64,000 nucleotides of DNA, taken from assembly GCF_018131015.1 (NCBI RefSeq), contig NZ_JAFCJJ010000015.1, forward strand, positions 62,001 to 126,000, in the 5' to 3' direction. This stretch comes from Bradyrhizobium diazoefficiens. GTDB taxonomy: Bacteria; Pseudomonadota; Alphaproteobacteria; Rhizobiales; Xanthobacteraceae. The translations under genes were made by a program, and so were the position numbers. The notes under the pieces were generated by a model. The model was given only the letters and a program-made list of their open reading frames with translations. It was not told the origin of the DNA and made no database searches. Shown piece after piece: positions 9,102 through 17,812 of this stretch; positions within the stretch are counted from its first letter, which is position 1, and each line of letters begins with the position of its first letter.

Positions 9102-9279
9102 ATGAGCGAGGTCATCACGGAAGTCCGCGACACCGCGGGGCTGATTACGCTGAACCGTCCGCGCGCCATGAATGCGTTGTCCCTCGACATGATCCGTGCC
9201 CTCACGGCCGCGTTGCTAACGTGGGAGGACGATCCGCGCGTGCAGCGCGTTACGGTCCGGGGAATGGGGCCGGAAGGCC
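9102..9279 (+). pseudogene. Enoyl-CoA hydratase/isomerase N-terminal fragment
   Basis: From an ATG behind GAGGTAA, the frame gives ITLNRPRAMNALSLDMIRAL and VTVRG, the classic start of the crotonase superfamily. The protein stops being hydratase-like after GMGPEGP, before the oxyanion-hole region, where the DNA switches to alcohol dehydrogenase sequence. The frame ends at 9308 with unrelated residues. Confidence 0.75.
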
Positions 9280-9495
9280 CCAATCTTCGACGTCGTGCTG
9301 AACGCTAAAACCATCCGCGGCTCAATCGTCGGCACGCGCATGGACCTGCAGGAAGCCCTTGCCTTCGCCGGGGAAGGCAAGGTGCATACTGTCTACACCG
9401 AAGATACGCTGGAGAATATCAACGACATCTTCGATCGCATGCGCCAGGGTGCCATCGAGGGCCGTGTTGTGATGAAGCTGGCCGAAACGAAGTAG
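9280..9495 (+). pseudogene. Zinc alcohol dehydrogenase C-terminal fragment
   Basis: Read in the frame that ends at 9495, the sequence is PIFDVVLNAKTIRGSIVGTR, then DLQEALAFAGEGKV and a terminal IEGRVVMKL. This is the C-terminal end of medium-chain zinc alcohol dehydrogenases. It has no start and is joined directly to the hydratase fragment, so a deletion between two once separate genes is the simplest reading. Confidence 0.78.
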
Positions 9496-9731
9496 CGCGC
9501 GCCTGGTGGTGCAACAGGTCAAAGACCTTATGTACGACGGCGTCGATCTTGGGCCGCACCATCAGATCGTTGGAGCATCGCGCCGCGATGCCGGATAGAT
9601 GCGTCGGGTCGAGCCGGAGGGTTCATCGAGCAGCCGTTCACATCATCCCGCCGCACCAGTTCGCGCTTCAACTTCAGCGTGAGAGAACGTCGTTCACATA
9701 GATGAACGGTCGTTTGATCTTCGTCAGGCGT
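9496..9731. other. Leader region of the Gly/Tyr-rich gene
   Basis: Non-coding as far as I can see. A weaker FixK-like string (TTGATCTTCGTCAG) lies at about 9714, just before the better box at 9732-9745. Confidence 0.35.
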
Positions 9732-9745
9732 TTGACTTAGATCAA
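9732..9745 (+). promoter_or_regulatory. FixK/FNR-type box
   Basis: TTGACTTAGATCAA has one mismatch in the left half-site and a perfect right half-site. Its centre is about 106 bases before the ATG at 9845, similar to the spacing seen for pflB. Confidence 0.65.
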
Positions 9746-9844
9746 GGGCGCGAAGCTCCTGCGCGCGAGGCTTCGGACAGGTCCGCGGTTCGGTGCGATA
9801 TACAGGTGTCCGCGGCTTTCCTATCTCGAAGAAGGAGTACGCGA

Positions 9845-10228
9845 ATGTTGCGTCCAGTTCTCATCGCTTTGGCAGCCGCGGCCATGCTCCTGGTCACCAC
9901 CTTCCCCGATGACGCATTCGCCCGCGGCGGAGCGCGCGCTGGAGGTTATCACGGCGGCGCTGTGCGAGCGGGAGGCTATCGCGGCGGCGCGGTCGCAGCT
10001 CGGGGATACCGGGGCGGTGCCGTCGCTGTACGCGGCGGGCGCTATGCCTACCGGGGTGGCGCCTACCGCAGCTATGGAGCCTATCGCGGCTACCGCTATG
10101 GTGTCGGTGCAGCCGCGGTTGGCGCCGCTGCAGTCGGTGCCGCTGCAGCGGGGGCCTACTATCGTGGCGGATGCGGGTACGACGCCTACGGCCGCTGGGT
10201 TTGCCCGGGCGGGTACTATCCGTACTGA
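9845..10228 (+). CDS. Secreted Gly/Arg/Tyr-rich repeat protein
   Basis: The start at 9845 is chosen because GAAGGAG lies 8 bases upstream and the signal peptide begins there (MLRPVLIALAAAAMLLVTTF, cleaved after AFA). The mature part is low complexity, with repeats of GGAVRAGGY and AYRGYRY. It ends GYDAYGRWVCPGGYYPY. The paralogue at 20735-21250 ends with the same Cys-x-Y-D-x-Y-G-x-x-V-C-P-G pattern, so the Cys pair may form a disulphide. Probably an envelope or surface protein; function is unknown. Confidence 0.75.
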   Translation: MLRPVLIALAAAAMLLVTTFPDDAFARGGARAGGYHGGAVRAGGYRGGAVAARGYRGGAVAVRGGRYAYRGGAYRSYGAYRGYRYGVGAAAVGAAAVGAAAAGAYYRGGCGYDAYGRWVCPGGYYPY

Positions 10229-10428
10229 ACGCGCGAGGCCGTTGACCACGACGCTCGAAGCCGATGATGAAGCGCTGCGCCTGCGGACCTTGGTCGCTTT
10301 GGGAGCACAGCGGACCATGCCCGGACTTACCGCTGGCCAACCCGGTCGCGCATGACCATAGCCGACATCGATGACATCGCAAGAAGATCGCCATGATTAA
10401 TCGTAATTTCTGACGCAAGGAGAGACCA

Positions 10429-10992
10429 ATGCCGGCTATCAAAAATGTCAGTTGTGCACTGCTTGCTGTTCTGTGCGTCAGTGCGCTTGCAGTGGACTCT
10501 GCGGATGCTCGTCGTGGCGGTGGCGGTGGGGGCTTTCGCGGCGGCGGTGGCGGTGGATTTCGCGGCGGCGGCGGCGGTATCGGCGCGGGCGGAGTTGGCG
10601 GAGGCGCTCGGATAGGCGCGATCGGCGGCGGACCGCGGCCAGCGCACCCGATCGCGGGGCGCCCTGGTCGACCCGCTCATCCGATCGCGGGCCTGCCCGG
10701 CCGTCCTGGTGTACCTGGACGGCCGGGTTGGGGACGTCCTGGCTATCCTGGCTATGGAGGCGGCTATCGGCCGGGATATGGCTGGGGGGTGGCAGCAGGT
10801 GTCGGCGCCGGCCTGGCGTATTCCAACTGGTGCGATCCCTACTACAACAACTGCTATGATTATTCGTACTACAATCAGGAGCCTGAGGTTCAATCAGACG
10901 CTGTCGCATATTGCGCACAGCGATTCCGCACCTACGATGTCGCCACGCAAACTTACATTGCCAAAGGCGGGAAACGGAAGCGTTGCCCGTAG
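10429..10992 (+). CDS. BA14K family secreted Gly/Pro-rich protein
   Basis: A GGAGAG ribosome site precedes the ATG. The 187-residue product has a signal peptide cleaved before ADARRGGG, a Gly-rich block, repeated HPIAGRPGRP units, and a Tyr/Asn-rich patch (CDPYYNNCYDYSYYN). The C-terminal AYCAQRFRTYD with GKRKRCP is the BA14K signature, named after the Brucella 14-kDa immunoreactive protein. BA14K proteins are small envelope proteins of Rhizobiales with unclear roles. A frameshifted copy lies at 5398-5958. No FixK box is visible in front of this copy. Confidence 0.82.
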   Translation: MPAIKNVSCALLAVLCVSALAVDSADARRGGGGGGFRGGGGGGFRGGGGGIGAGGVGGGARIGAIGGGPRPAHPIAGRPGRPAHPIAGLPGRPGVPGRPGWGRPGYPGYGGGYRPGYGWGVAAGVGAGLAYSNWCDPYYNNCYDYSYYNQEPEVQSDAVAYCAQRFRTYDVATQTYIAKGGKRKRCP

Positions 10993-11165
10993 GACTTGTT
11001 GATGTGTCACAGAAGGACCTTCGACTCGATCAGCCAAACGGCTACCCGCGAAATGCGCTACCTGAGGCGCATTTGCCAACGCCGGATTTGCAGTCTCAAC
11101 GTCCGCGCTCAACGATGCTGCCACAGCCTTGCGGCCTGCCCACGGTTGCAATTCGGCTGCCGCGT

Positions 11166-11522
11166 CTATTCTATCGTTGCGTTCACGGTCATGACCGATC
11201 TGCCTGAGCCGTGCGGACCCTTTCCTTCACCATAAATAGCGAATGTATCGTTGCCCTTGTATCCGGACACCGCAGTGTACCTGAACGTCGTTACGTTAAG
11301 CTGTCTGAGCGTCCCGTGCGATGGCTTCTGCGAAACGCCCGAGCTATTCATCACGCCCGGAATTCGGATCGGGAAATTACACGTTTCGCCCGACCTGACC
11401 GTGACGTAGGCAATCATGTCAACGCCAAACACGGATGGATTACCGGTGACCCGACAGTCGGAGACGGCGAATGCCGAAACGGGCGTCAGGCTGAGTAGAG
11501 CAGCTATCGCCAACAACCGCAT
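11166..11522 (-). CDS. Small secreted protein with Ig/cadherin-like motif
   Basis: The start at 11522 gives a clear signal peptide (MRLLAIAALLSLTPVSAFA). The mature part of about 99 residues has two Cys (SDCRVTG and GETCNFPI) and the string YKGNDTFAIYGEG. The G-x-D-x-F turn is common in cadherin or Ig-like bacterial repeats. The product is probably periplasmic. A FixK/FNR box is centred about 72 bases upstream. Function is unknown. Confidence 0.7.
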   Translation of the reverse strand: MRLLAIAALLSLTPVSAFAVSDCRVTGNPSVFGVDMIAYVTVRSGETCNFPIRIPGVMNSSGVSQKPSHGTLRQLNVTTFRYTAVSGYKGNDTFAIYGEGKGPHGSGRSVMTVNATIE

Positions 11523-11587
11523 GCATGTCTCCCGTGAGGATGAAGCGGGGATCCCCGGAAATTGAATTCGAAGCATTGGAACTACCA

Positions 11588-11601
11588 TTGATTTGAATCA
11601 A
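11588..11601 (-). promoter_or_regulatory. FixK/FNR box of the small secreted protein gene
   Basis: TTGATTTGAATCAA matches both half-sites, with its centre about 72 bases upstream of the ATG at 11522. Confidence 0.8.
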
Positions 11602-12008
11602 CATGCCGACCCGAGCCGACGAAGTGATCAAATAGACGGGCCGGCGATTTCTGGCGCGGCCTGCAACTGCAACCACGGATTTTCTCGCGCCAGAGATATC
11701 CTCGATAGCTGCCATCGCGCGTACCCCGCTTCTCTCGCGCGTCCCAGAGGACCCGGACGACCTATCATCATCTTTGCGGGGGCCGCCATCGTTCGACGGC
11801 TCGAGGACCGACGATCACCTAAAACGTCCAGAGAGAACGCCACAAATTGTCTTGAGCACCGTCGAGCCGATGCCCGATAGCACGGTCAGACTGTAAACAA
11901 ACAGTGGCACTCCTCCATCCGCTTAAGCGAGCGCGCCCCGACACCCCTTGCGTGAGATTCCTGCACTGTCATAAAACTGGGGCACGATTGTCAGATTTCG
12001 CACCCAAT
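11602..12008. other. Stretch without a recognisable gene
   Basis: About 400 bases between the FixK box and the LuxR-type gene. No gene or repeat recognised. Confidence 0.35.
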
Positions 12009-12230
12009 ATGAAGCAGGTATTCCTCAGTCCCTATGAGAAGCGGTTTCTGAGGCGCTTGGCCGCCGGAAAAACGGACGCCGAGATCGCTGCGCACCTTGG
12101 GGGGAGTATCAAGCGGGTCTCGGAACAGCGAGTCCGGTTACTTCGGAAACTAGGGATCAGCGAGGCGCCACAAATCGCCGAGGCAGCCGATCGGCTTGCA
12201 AGATATGGCACATACCGAGGCGTCACATAG
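12009..12230 (+). CDS. Small LuxR-type (GerE) helix-turn-helix protein
   Basis: From ATG 12009 the 73-residue product is almost entirely one GerE domain: LSPYEKRFLRRLAAGKTDAE, then IAAHLGGSIKRVSEQRVRLL and RKLGI. There is no receiver or ligand domain, so it resembles the stand-alone LuxR-type DNA-binding proteins of Bradyrhizobium. An upstream in-frame start at 11904 would add 35 unconserved residues and is less likely. Target genes are unknown. Confidence 0.65.
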   Translation: MKQVFLSPYEKRFLRRLAAGKTDAEIAAHLGGSIKRVSEQRVRLLRKLGISEAPQIAEAADRLARYGTYRGVT

Positions 12231-12908
12231 CAGACCGCAAGGGCCTACGGCTCTCTCGATGCGCTGTATCTGGTCGACTGGTCGCTGCGCGCAAAGACCT
12301 GGGCGTCGCGCCGTTATCGCGCGCGGGACATCACGCGCATCAACATGCGCAATACTCGTTGAGACGAGCGACGATTAGGCCGGTCAGGGATTTGTAACTG
12401 CGTACTGCCGCGCGCCACCACCCTCACCACGGTGCTCGCCACTAGGACTCAACTTTCTGCCCCAACGAAGATGCATCCGACCGCTCACAGCTATGCAACA
12501 ACTCCTGGCGGTGGGTGGGCTAAAACCCTTTGCTTTGGGAAGCTCGGAGGCGATCGTGTGAATCCTCATCGAATAGTGACCCTATCGGCGTCGTCGGCCC
12601 CCTATGAAGCCATCGATTTCGCTAAATGGGATGATGGGACCCCCGCGTCTATCATAGTTGAGACCCCATGCCGAAACACACCGATGGGCTCTCGCCGAAT
12701 TGCTGTCGATATTTAACGGAGAACCGGCCAAGCTCACGAAAATCGAAACTGGTCGCGACTTTGATTACGCTTGTCGTTGCGGCGCTTTGCGGAGAGGCTC
12801 GTCTGGCTTCGCTCAACCGCAATGCATGCGCGCGTAGGCGTTGTTCCATGTATTGCCTCAAATACTCGCACAAGCGTGCGCGGCTCAACCCTCGACAAGG
12901 ATAAAACG
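12231..12908. other. Stretch without a recognisable gene
   Basis: About 680 bases. Several open frames of 60-94 codons exist on both strands, but none has a convincing start, composition or family resemblance. Confidence 0.4.
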
Positions 12909-13784
12909 GTGTCCATCGACCGGATCGTAAACCTCCTCGCTGCTGTCACCCTGTTCGAGATGATGGTAACCATCGGACTCGGAGTGAAGGTTGCAGACAT
13001 TGCCGGCCTGGCCCGGGATCGGCGGACGGTGGCGCGGGCGCTGGTGGCAAACTACCTGCTCGTTCCCGCCGCGGCCGTCGGTCTGCTGCTACTCTTTCAC
13101 GCCGCTCCACTAGTGGGCGCGGCCTTTCTCATCGCCGCGGTCTGTCCCGGCGCGCCATACAGTCCGCCGTTCACGGGGATCGCCAAGGGTAACGTGCCGC
13201 TCGCGGTCGGCTTGATGCTAGTTCTCGCGGGATCGTCCGCCGTCGCTGCGCCACTGCTGCTCAGCCTTCTGTTACCGCTCGTCTCGGGCGACCAGCAACT
13301 GGAGATCGATACGGCGAAAATGGTCGAGACTTTACTCGAGGACCAATTGCTGCCGCTGTGCGCCGGCCTCTTCCTGCGCCATCGGTTGCCGGTCTTTGCC
13401 GATCGGTTGGTGCGCCCGGCGCGCGCGCTTAGCCTCATCCTCAATGTCGCACTGCTCGTCACCATTCTGACGGACCAGTTCGGCCTGCTGGTAGCAATCC
13501 CCCCACGCGCCTTTGGTGGTATGTTTCTGTTGGTTCTCGCGGCGCTCGCGGCCGGCTGGCTGTTGGGCGGTCCGGGCCACGCCGACCGCACGGCCATGGT
13601 AATGGCGGCATCGGTGCGCAACGTGGCGGTCAGCCTAGTCATCGCCATGTCGAGCTTTCCCGGCACGCCTGCGATCCTCGCGACGACGGTGTTCGGGCTG
13701 TTTCAGACGATCGCAATGGCGCTGATAGCCCTCGGATGGGGGCGCCTGGCGCGATCCCGTTTGGAGCATGATCCCGAAAAGTAG
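12909..13784 (+). CDS. Bile acid:sodium symporter (BASS/SBF) family transporter
   Basis: The GTG at 12909 is preferred because AAGGA lies 7 bases before it and the first helix starts just after; earlier codons are charged and non-conserved. The product of about 291 residues has eight to ten hydrophobic helices. LIAAVCPGAPYSPPFTGIAK is the conserved crossover helix with Pro, and AASVRNVAVSLVIA near the C-terminus is also typical of BASS proteins. It likely moves an organic anion with a cation; the substrate cannot be told. The last codons (EHDPEK) lie inside a palindromic repeat. Confidence 0.8.
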   Translation: MSIDRIVNLLAAVTLFEMMVTIGLGVKVADIAGLARDRRTVARALVANYLLVPAAAVGLLLLFHAAPLVGAAFLIAAVCPGAPYSPPFTGIAKGNVPLAVGLMLVLAGSSAVAAPLLLSLLLPLVSGDQQLEIDTAKMVETLLEDQLLPLCAGLFLRHRLPVFADRLVRPARALSLILNVALLVTILTDQFGLLVAIPPRAFGGMFLLVLAALAAGWLLGGPGHADRTAMVMAASVRNVAVSLVIAMSSFPGTPAILATTVFGLFQTIAMALIALGWGRLARSRLEHDPEK

Positions 13785-13818
13785 GTGCCGTACACCGGTC
13801 GAGAACAAACGATCAGGC
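13764..13818. repeat. Degenerate intergenic palindromic repeat
   Basis: GAGCATGATCCCGAAAAG with a partly complementary arm around 13795-13818 looks like the dispersed GAGCATGATCCGGAAAAGTG-type palindrome of Bradyrhizobium and other Rhizobiales. It overlaps the 3' end of the BASS gene and supplies its stop codon. Confidence 0.45.
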
Positions 13819-14284
13819 TAACAATTTCAGCGGGCCGATTATCAATAGCCAACGAGGTGATCGAATAAGATTCAAATGCCGCGGTGCATGAGTCAGTTTC
13901 TGGCCCCTAACCCCGACCTTCTGCAAGTCCGCTTTCGCGCCGCTATTGAGGGCATAGCCGACAGAGCGCACTTATCCGCAAAGTCACTTTCATGAGTGCG
14001 GCTCGGTGCCTGTTTCCAAGCCGCATCAGGGCCGCTGATGCGTTTGCACGAAGCCCTCGACCTCCTCTTGCCCAGTCGGGAAACGAATTTGCGGAGCAGC
14101 CGCTGCGGCCCCGAAGTACGCCTACGTGAACCCCAAGTCGGGGGAGCCACGATGTCCTCATGCCGCTGCACCTTTTCCATTCCGTGCATGTCACGATCTC
14201 GGGTGATCATTGCCCGAAAGTACACTGGTCCCGAGTGCGGTTATGTTTTGAGATAAGATCGCAACACCTTGGCTGGCGTGAGTA
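13819..14284. other. Stretch without a recognisable gene
   Basis: About 465 bases. No family resemblance in any frame and no clear regulatory site. Confidence 0.35.
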
Positions 14285-14461
14285 ATGGCAGGGACACAGG
14301 GCTTTCTTTCCGAGATCGCAGAGTTATTCGAGGCTGCGGCAAGACCATTTTTGGGCAAGGAACGCGATGACTTGCTTTGGGAAGCGTTGGATATGGAAAC
14401 TAGATTGAAAGCGGAACGCTGGGTCAGTTCGATCGGGCTGCGGCCACCGCGCGAGGATTGA
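14285..14461 (+). CDS. Hypothetical small protein, 58 residues
   Basis: An ATG frame gives MAGTQGFLSEIAELFEAAAR, continues through LLWEALDMETRLKAERW and ends RPPRED. It is acidic, amphipathic and helix-prone, and its composition is more protein-like than the neighbouring spurious frames. The ribosome site is weak. No family was recognised. Confidence 0.4.
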   Translation: MAGTQGFLSEIAELFEAAARPFLGKERDDLLWEALDMETRLKAERWVSSIGLRPPRED

Positions 14462-14543
14462 TGGCTGCTTTGTCGCTTAGTCGACGCCCCAATTTCAATG
14501 TTGGGTATTGCGGTTAGACCTTTGTGACCGAAGAGGGCGGGAT

Positions 14544-14633
14544 ATGGATGCGGACCTTCACTTCAAGATTGCCGTAATCGGGTGCGGGGTCCTGTCCACG
14601 ATCTTTGCGTCTCTGGCGGTATTCAGCCGATAG
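14544..14633 (+). CDS. Possible 29-residue single-helix membrane protein
   Basis: A GGGCGG stretch precedes an ATG whose frame gives MDADLHFKIAVIGCGVLSTI followed by FASLAVFSR and a stop. It would be one transmembrane helix with short polar ends. Such small proteins are real in some genomes but hard to tell from chance. Confidence 0.3.
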   Translation: MDADLHFKIAVIGCGVLSTIFASLAVFSR

Positions 14634-14672
14634 GCGCATACGCGTTCATTTGCTTAGGAGTGGACCATATTT

Positions 14673-15341
14673 GTGCGCAGGGCCATGGACCGGACGCCTC
14701 GTCCTTCTACGCTTAGTGATTTCGGTATGACGAGCGGCTTAGACCTTGTCGTCAATCTGAGTGAATTCACCTACAAGCAAAGGAAGGAAATCTACGGCGA
14801 GAAAGAGCCTGCCGCGTACGTGTATCAAGTTACGAAAGGTGCAGTTCGAACGTACAAGCTCCTATCGGACGGCAGGCGGCAGATCGGCGCGTTTCACCTG
14901 GCAGGAGACATCTTTGGATTGGAAAACGGCGAGACCCATCGGTTTACGGCAGAAGCGGTCGTAGACACCACCGTTCGGCTGATCCGACGCGAAAGCCTTG
15001 AAAATGCGGCCAACAAGGACGCCGTGGTCTTTCTCGATCTCCTCAGCAAGACGACCAGAAACCTTGAGCAAGTAGAAAATCATTTGCTGTTGCTAGGACG
15101 CAAAACGTCTCTAGAAAGGGTCGCGGCGTTCTTACTTGAGATGGATCAGCGGTCGGCCGCCGCAGGCGTGTTGTCGCTGCCAATGTCTCGCCGCGACATC
15201 GCGGACTACCTTGGCTTGACCATGGAAACTGTGTCCCGTTCGGTGTCGCGACTCCGTCAAGCAGGCGTTCTCGATTTCATCGGCAATACCCATCGCGAGA
15301 TCGTAATTCACGACCGACGACAGCTCGCAGGCTTTGACTAG
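14673..15341 (+). CDS. Crp/Fnr family regulator, FixK-like (copy 1)
   Basis: The protein has about 222 residues from GTG 14673 (or 218 from ATG 14685). The N-terminal half is a cyclic-nucleotide-type sensor barrel (AAYVYQVTKGAVRTYKLL, GRRQIGAFHLAGDIFGLE). The C-terminal winged helix contains MSRRDIADYLGLTMETVSRS. There is no cysteine anywhere, so it cannot bind an FNR-type 4Fe-4S cluster and fits the FixK class. TTGAT-N4-ATCAA boxes are numerous nearby and are plausible targets. Two relatives lie at 15611 and 24768. Confidence 0.85.
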   Translation: MRRAMDRTPRPSTLSDFGMTSGLDLVVNLSEFTYKQRKEIYGEKEPAAYVYQVTKGAVRTYKLLSDGRRQIGAFHLAGDIFGLENGETHRFTAEAVVDTTVRLIRRESLENAANKDAVVFLDLLSKTTRNLEQVENHLLLLGRKTSLERVAAFLLEMDQRSAAAGVLSLPMSRRDIADYLGLTMETVSRSVSRLRQAGVLDFIGNTHREIVIHDRRQLAGFD

Positions 15342-15610
15342 CCAAGGGGGTGTGAACGGAGATTGCGGTCCATTTACAACCGGCCTATCGGCGCTTTGTT
15401 TGTCGGGGGCCGGTGAGACCCACCGCCTCGTCGCCGGGCGCAACGGCAGACCTACCCAGGCGATTAGGGACTTCTTGAGCGATGGAGCGGCAGAGGGTGC
15501 GACTGGCTGCTGGTCGGGCCATTCATGTTTCTATCCGCGCTATCGACGCAGAGTTGTTTTTGGCATAACCTGCCAACCTGCGTTTGAGTGACCTAATCGG
15601 GAGTAAGCCT

Positions 15611-16261
15611 ATGCAACGTCTCCTGGGGCAAGCAGGTATCAGCTCCAAATGGTTTAACATGGAGCATATCGACTATTGCAAAGGCGCGATTGTTTTCCGA
15701 CAGGCCCAACCGTGTGAGTACGTCTATCAAGTGATCGCAGGGGCCGTACGCGCCCAAAAGCTCTTACCTGATGGTCGCCGTCAGATCGCGGGGTTTCACC
15801 TAGTGGGAGACATCTTCGGGTTGGAGACTGTCGCAACTCATCGGTTTGAAGCGGTTGCGATTGTGCAGACCACCCTGCGTCTCATGAGCCGCAGGGCCTT
15901 GGACGACCGTGTTGTCAGCGAACCGACGGCATTCCGCGCTCTTCTCGGCGTGATCACGAAAAGTCTAATTCATGCCGAGAACCATATGCTGCTCCTGGGA
16001 TGTCAAGACTCCGACGAAAGAGTCGCTACCTTTCTGATGGAGATGCACTCTCGTTCGACATCAGGACGGGTGACGCATCTCCCGATGTCCCGTCGCGACA
16101 TAGCAGACTATCTCGGGTTGACGCTGGAAACCGTATCCCGCGCGATGGCAAAGTTCCGTAGGGACGGCTTGCTCAAGTTCGTAGACGCGCAAAGAAGGGC
16201 AGTTATTCTAGACAGGCAGGCTTTGGCCGCGATGGCCGATGAAGCCAGGTTAGCCTCATAG
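15611..16261 (+). CDS. Crp/Fnr family regulator, FixK-like (copy 2)
   Basis: ATG 15611 follows GGAG at a spacing of 7, so it is preferred over the TTG at 15584; the product has 216 residues. The barrel includes CEYVYQVIAGAVRAQKLL and GRRQIAGFHLVGDIFGLE. The helix-turn-helix is MSRRDIADYLGLTLETVSRA. It is clearly a paralogue of the upstream gene, which ends 270 bases earlier on the same strand. Three scattered Cys are present, not in the FNR cluster arrangement. It probably binds FixK-type boxes. Confidence 0.85.
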   Translation: MQRLLGQAGISSKWFNMEHIDYCKGAIVFRQAQPCEYVYQVIAGAVRAQKLLPDGRRQIAGFHLVGDIFGLETVATHRFEAVAIVQTTLRLMSRRALDDRVVSEPTAFRALLGVITKSLIHAENHMLLLGCQDSDERVATFLMEMHSRSTSGRVTHLPMSRRDIADYLGLTLETVSRAMAKFRRDGLLKFVDAQRRAVILDRQALAAMADEARLAS

Positions 16262-16369
16262 CTTTCGCCCGACTGTCATTCGAAGGTGGTCTCCACCGGC
16301 CCCGGACGGATATCCAGAACACATCTGAGCGGATAATGAACAGCCGCACGGCTGCAGACAGGTGCTGCT

Positions 16370-16612
16370 CTACTTGCCGGCTTGCATAGGATTTCGGACG
16401 CTCGCGTTCAGGGTGGCGTCTATCGCTTCCATCAGGTTCATGTCGGGATTATAGCGGCAATGCTGCGCTCCTCATTGCGCGCGCGCGTCCAGAATTTCGA
16501 AGCTTCGAACCTGATCGCAAGTGAGCTTCGACACGTCGATCGTGACATGCGCCTGGCCCGCCGAGGCGTCGAGAACCAGAAAACCAAGGATTAGGCTGAT
16601 AGTCGTCATCAT
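16370..16612 (-). pseudogene. HdeA/HdeB family protein with internal deletion and stop
   Basis: From ATG 16612, with a GGAG site upstream, a signal peptide leads to AHVTIDVSKLTCDQ, the conserved start of Rhizobiales HdeA/B acid-stress proteins. After a few unrelated residues a TGA at 16472 ends the frame. The same frame then continues with QHCRYNPDMNLMEAIDATLN, the conserved C-terminal end of the family (compare YCRENP..NLMEA). The middle 25-30 residues are missing. HdeA/B proteins are periplasmic chaperones, and this copy should be inactive. Confidence 0.68.
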
Positions 16613-17182
16613 CGTCCTGTCTTCTCCTCGAATTGCAATGGGCAGTCGTCCGCAGGAGGTACTCGGTGCGCCAACCAAGGACCTCGCGTCGGGACCCGGC
16701 ACGGAGAACACAGTGACGGCCGGCGTTGAGCCGGCGAACTTCTGCGCTTCCGCCATGATGGTTTGAACAGTATTGCCCCGGGGCAGCTTGGATGTGCCGA
16801 GATCTACCGACACGACGTTGACGTCGCAATCGGGGAGCTGAGGTCCGTGCGACGTAGGTCATCTTTAACGGAGACCGCAAAGCTTCAACAGCCGTATGAA
16901 CAGGGTAGCGAACTTTTGGCGCCCGAAGCCCAGGCTGGCGACTTGGTACAATCAACTGTGTCTGGGCCCAGCCAACCATCCCTACTCGCACTCTTGTAGC
17001 ATCGCGGTCTTAGCGTTCCTGTTGTAAGGATGCTTCGAGCCCGAGGATTGGTTAATTCTCTGGGCCCCCATCAGGTACGGGTCATTCTCGACCGGTCGGC
17101 GGCCGGCATGATCCGCTATGCCGCCATAGCGACCACAACTCGCCTGCTCACCGAAATAACCCGACGCACCAACTCCAGAAGT
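16613..17182. other. Stretch without a recognisable gene
   Basis: About 570 bases between the HdeA/B relic and the cytochrome gene. No assignable frame or clear site was seen. Confidence 0.35.
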
Positions 17183-17671
17183 CTAATGCGGCTGCTTCTG
17201 GCGTTCGGACGGATGCCGGCCGTACAACTGATTACTAAACGTGGAGGGGAACGAAGGCCGCCGAATAACAATGAAGGAGCGGTCGGCCGCTTCATGACAG
17301 CGATTGCATCCTGCGTTCATTTCGTCGAAGGCTCGATCGAACTCCGCCACGTCCTTTCCCTGTACGGCTTCGCCGAGTGAAGTTGCTATTCTATCGGCAC
17401 CAATCATGGGGGGTGTGGTTTTGGGATAATAGCGCTCCGCCTCCTTGAGGCTTGAGACGAGTTGCTCCAGTTCATAATTCGCTAGAGGCCAATTCCCGCG
17501 CCTGACGGCATAGAAAAGTTTCGCATGCCGTATTTGGATGACGACCATGAGGTCGCTAAGGCGGGGGACGTAACCCGCGACCCGCCCCGAGTTTTCCTCC
17601 GCCGCCGAAATGGCACGAGCAAAAAACAGCGCGGTTAGCATTGTGGCCAGGAATATTCGCAATGCGCGCAT
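17183..17671 (-). CDS. Periplasmic monohaem c-type cytochrome-like protein
   Basis: The 162-residue product has a signal peptide (MRALRIFLATMLTALFFARA) and then a helical region. A single haem-binding motif CNRCH is at residues 122-126 (NAGCNRCHEAADRSF). The layout (long helices, CxxCH late in the chain) resembles four-helix-bundle cytochromes, but it is not a clear cytochrome c'. A FixK/FNR-type box is centred about 76 bases upstream, so low-oxygen induction is likely. A redox partner is not evident nearby. Confidence 0.72.
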   Translation of the reverse strand: MRALRIFLATMLTALFFARAISAAEENSGRVAGYVPRLSDLMVVIQIRHAKLFYAVRRGNWPLANYELEQLVSSLKEAERYYPKTTPPMIGADRIATSLGEAVQGKDVAEFDRAFDEMNAGCNRCHEAADRSFIVIRRPSFPSTFSNQLYGRHPSERQKQPH

Positions 17672-17740
17672 CGAAGCCGCCGGGGTGAGCCAGATGGGAG
17701 ACGTGCGTAAGGAACAAACGTCGGATTCCTCCAGTTCTCG

Positions 17741-17754
17741 TTGACATAGATCAA
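17741..17754 (-). promoter_or_regulatory. FixK/FNR-type box of the cytochrome gene
   Basis: TTGACATAGATCAA has one mismatch in one half-site, with its centre about 76 bases upstream of the ATG at 17671. Confidence 0.72.
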
Positions 17755-17812
17755 TTAATTTCCGGCGAGGCCACAGGGTGTGCGTCTAACAACCATCAAA
17801 CCGACCGCAGCT

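Noticed and set aside
10500..10760. Short GGC-rich repeats as a tandem-repeat or CRISPR-like array
   Set aside because: They are codon repeats of the Gly-rich and HPIAGRP protein region, without unique spacers.
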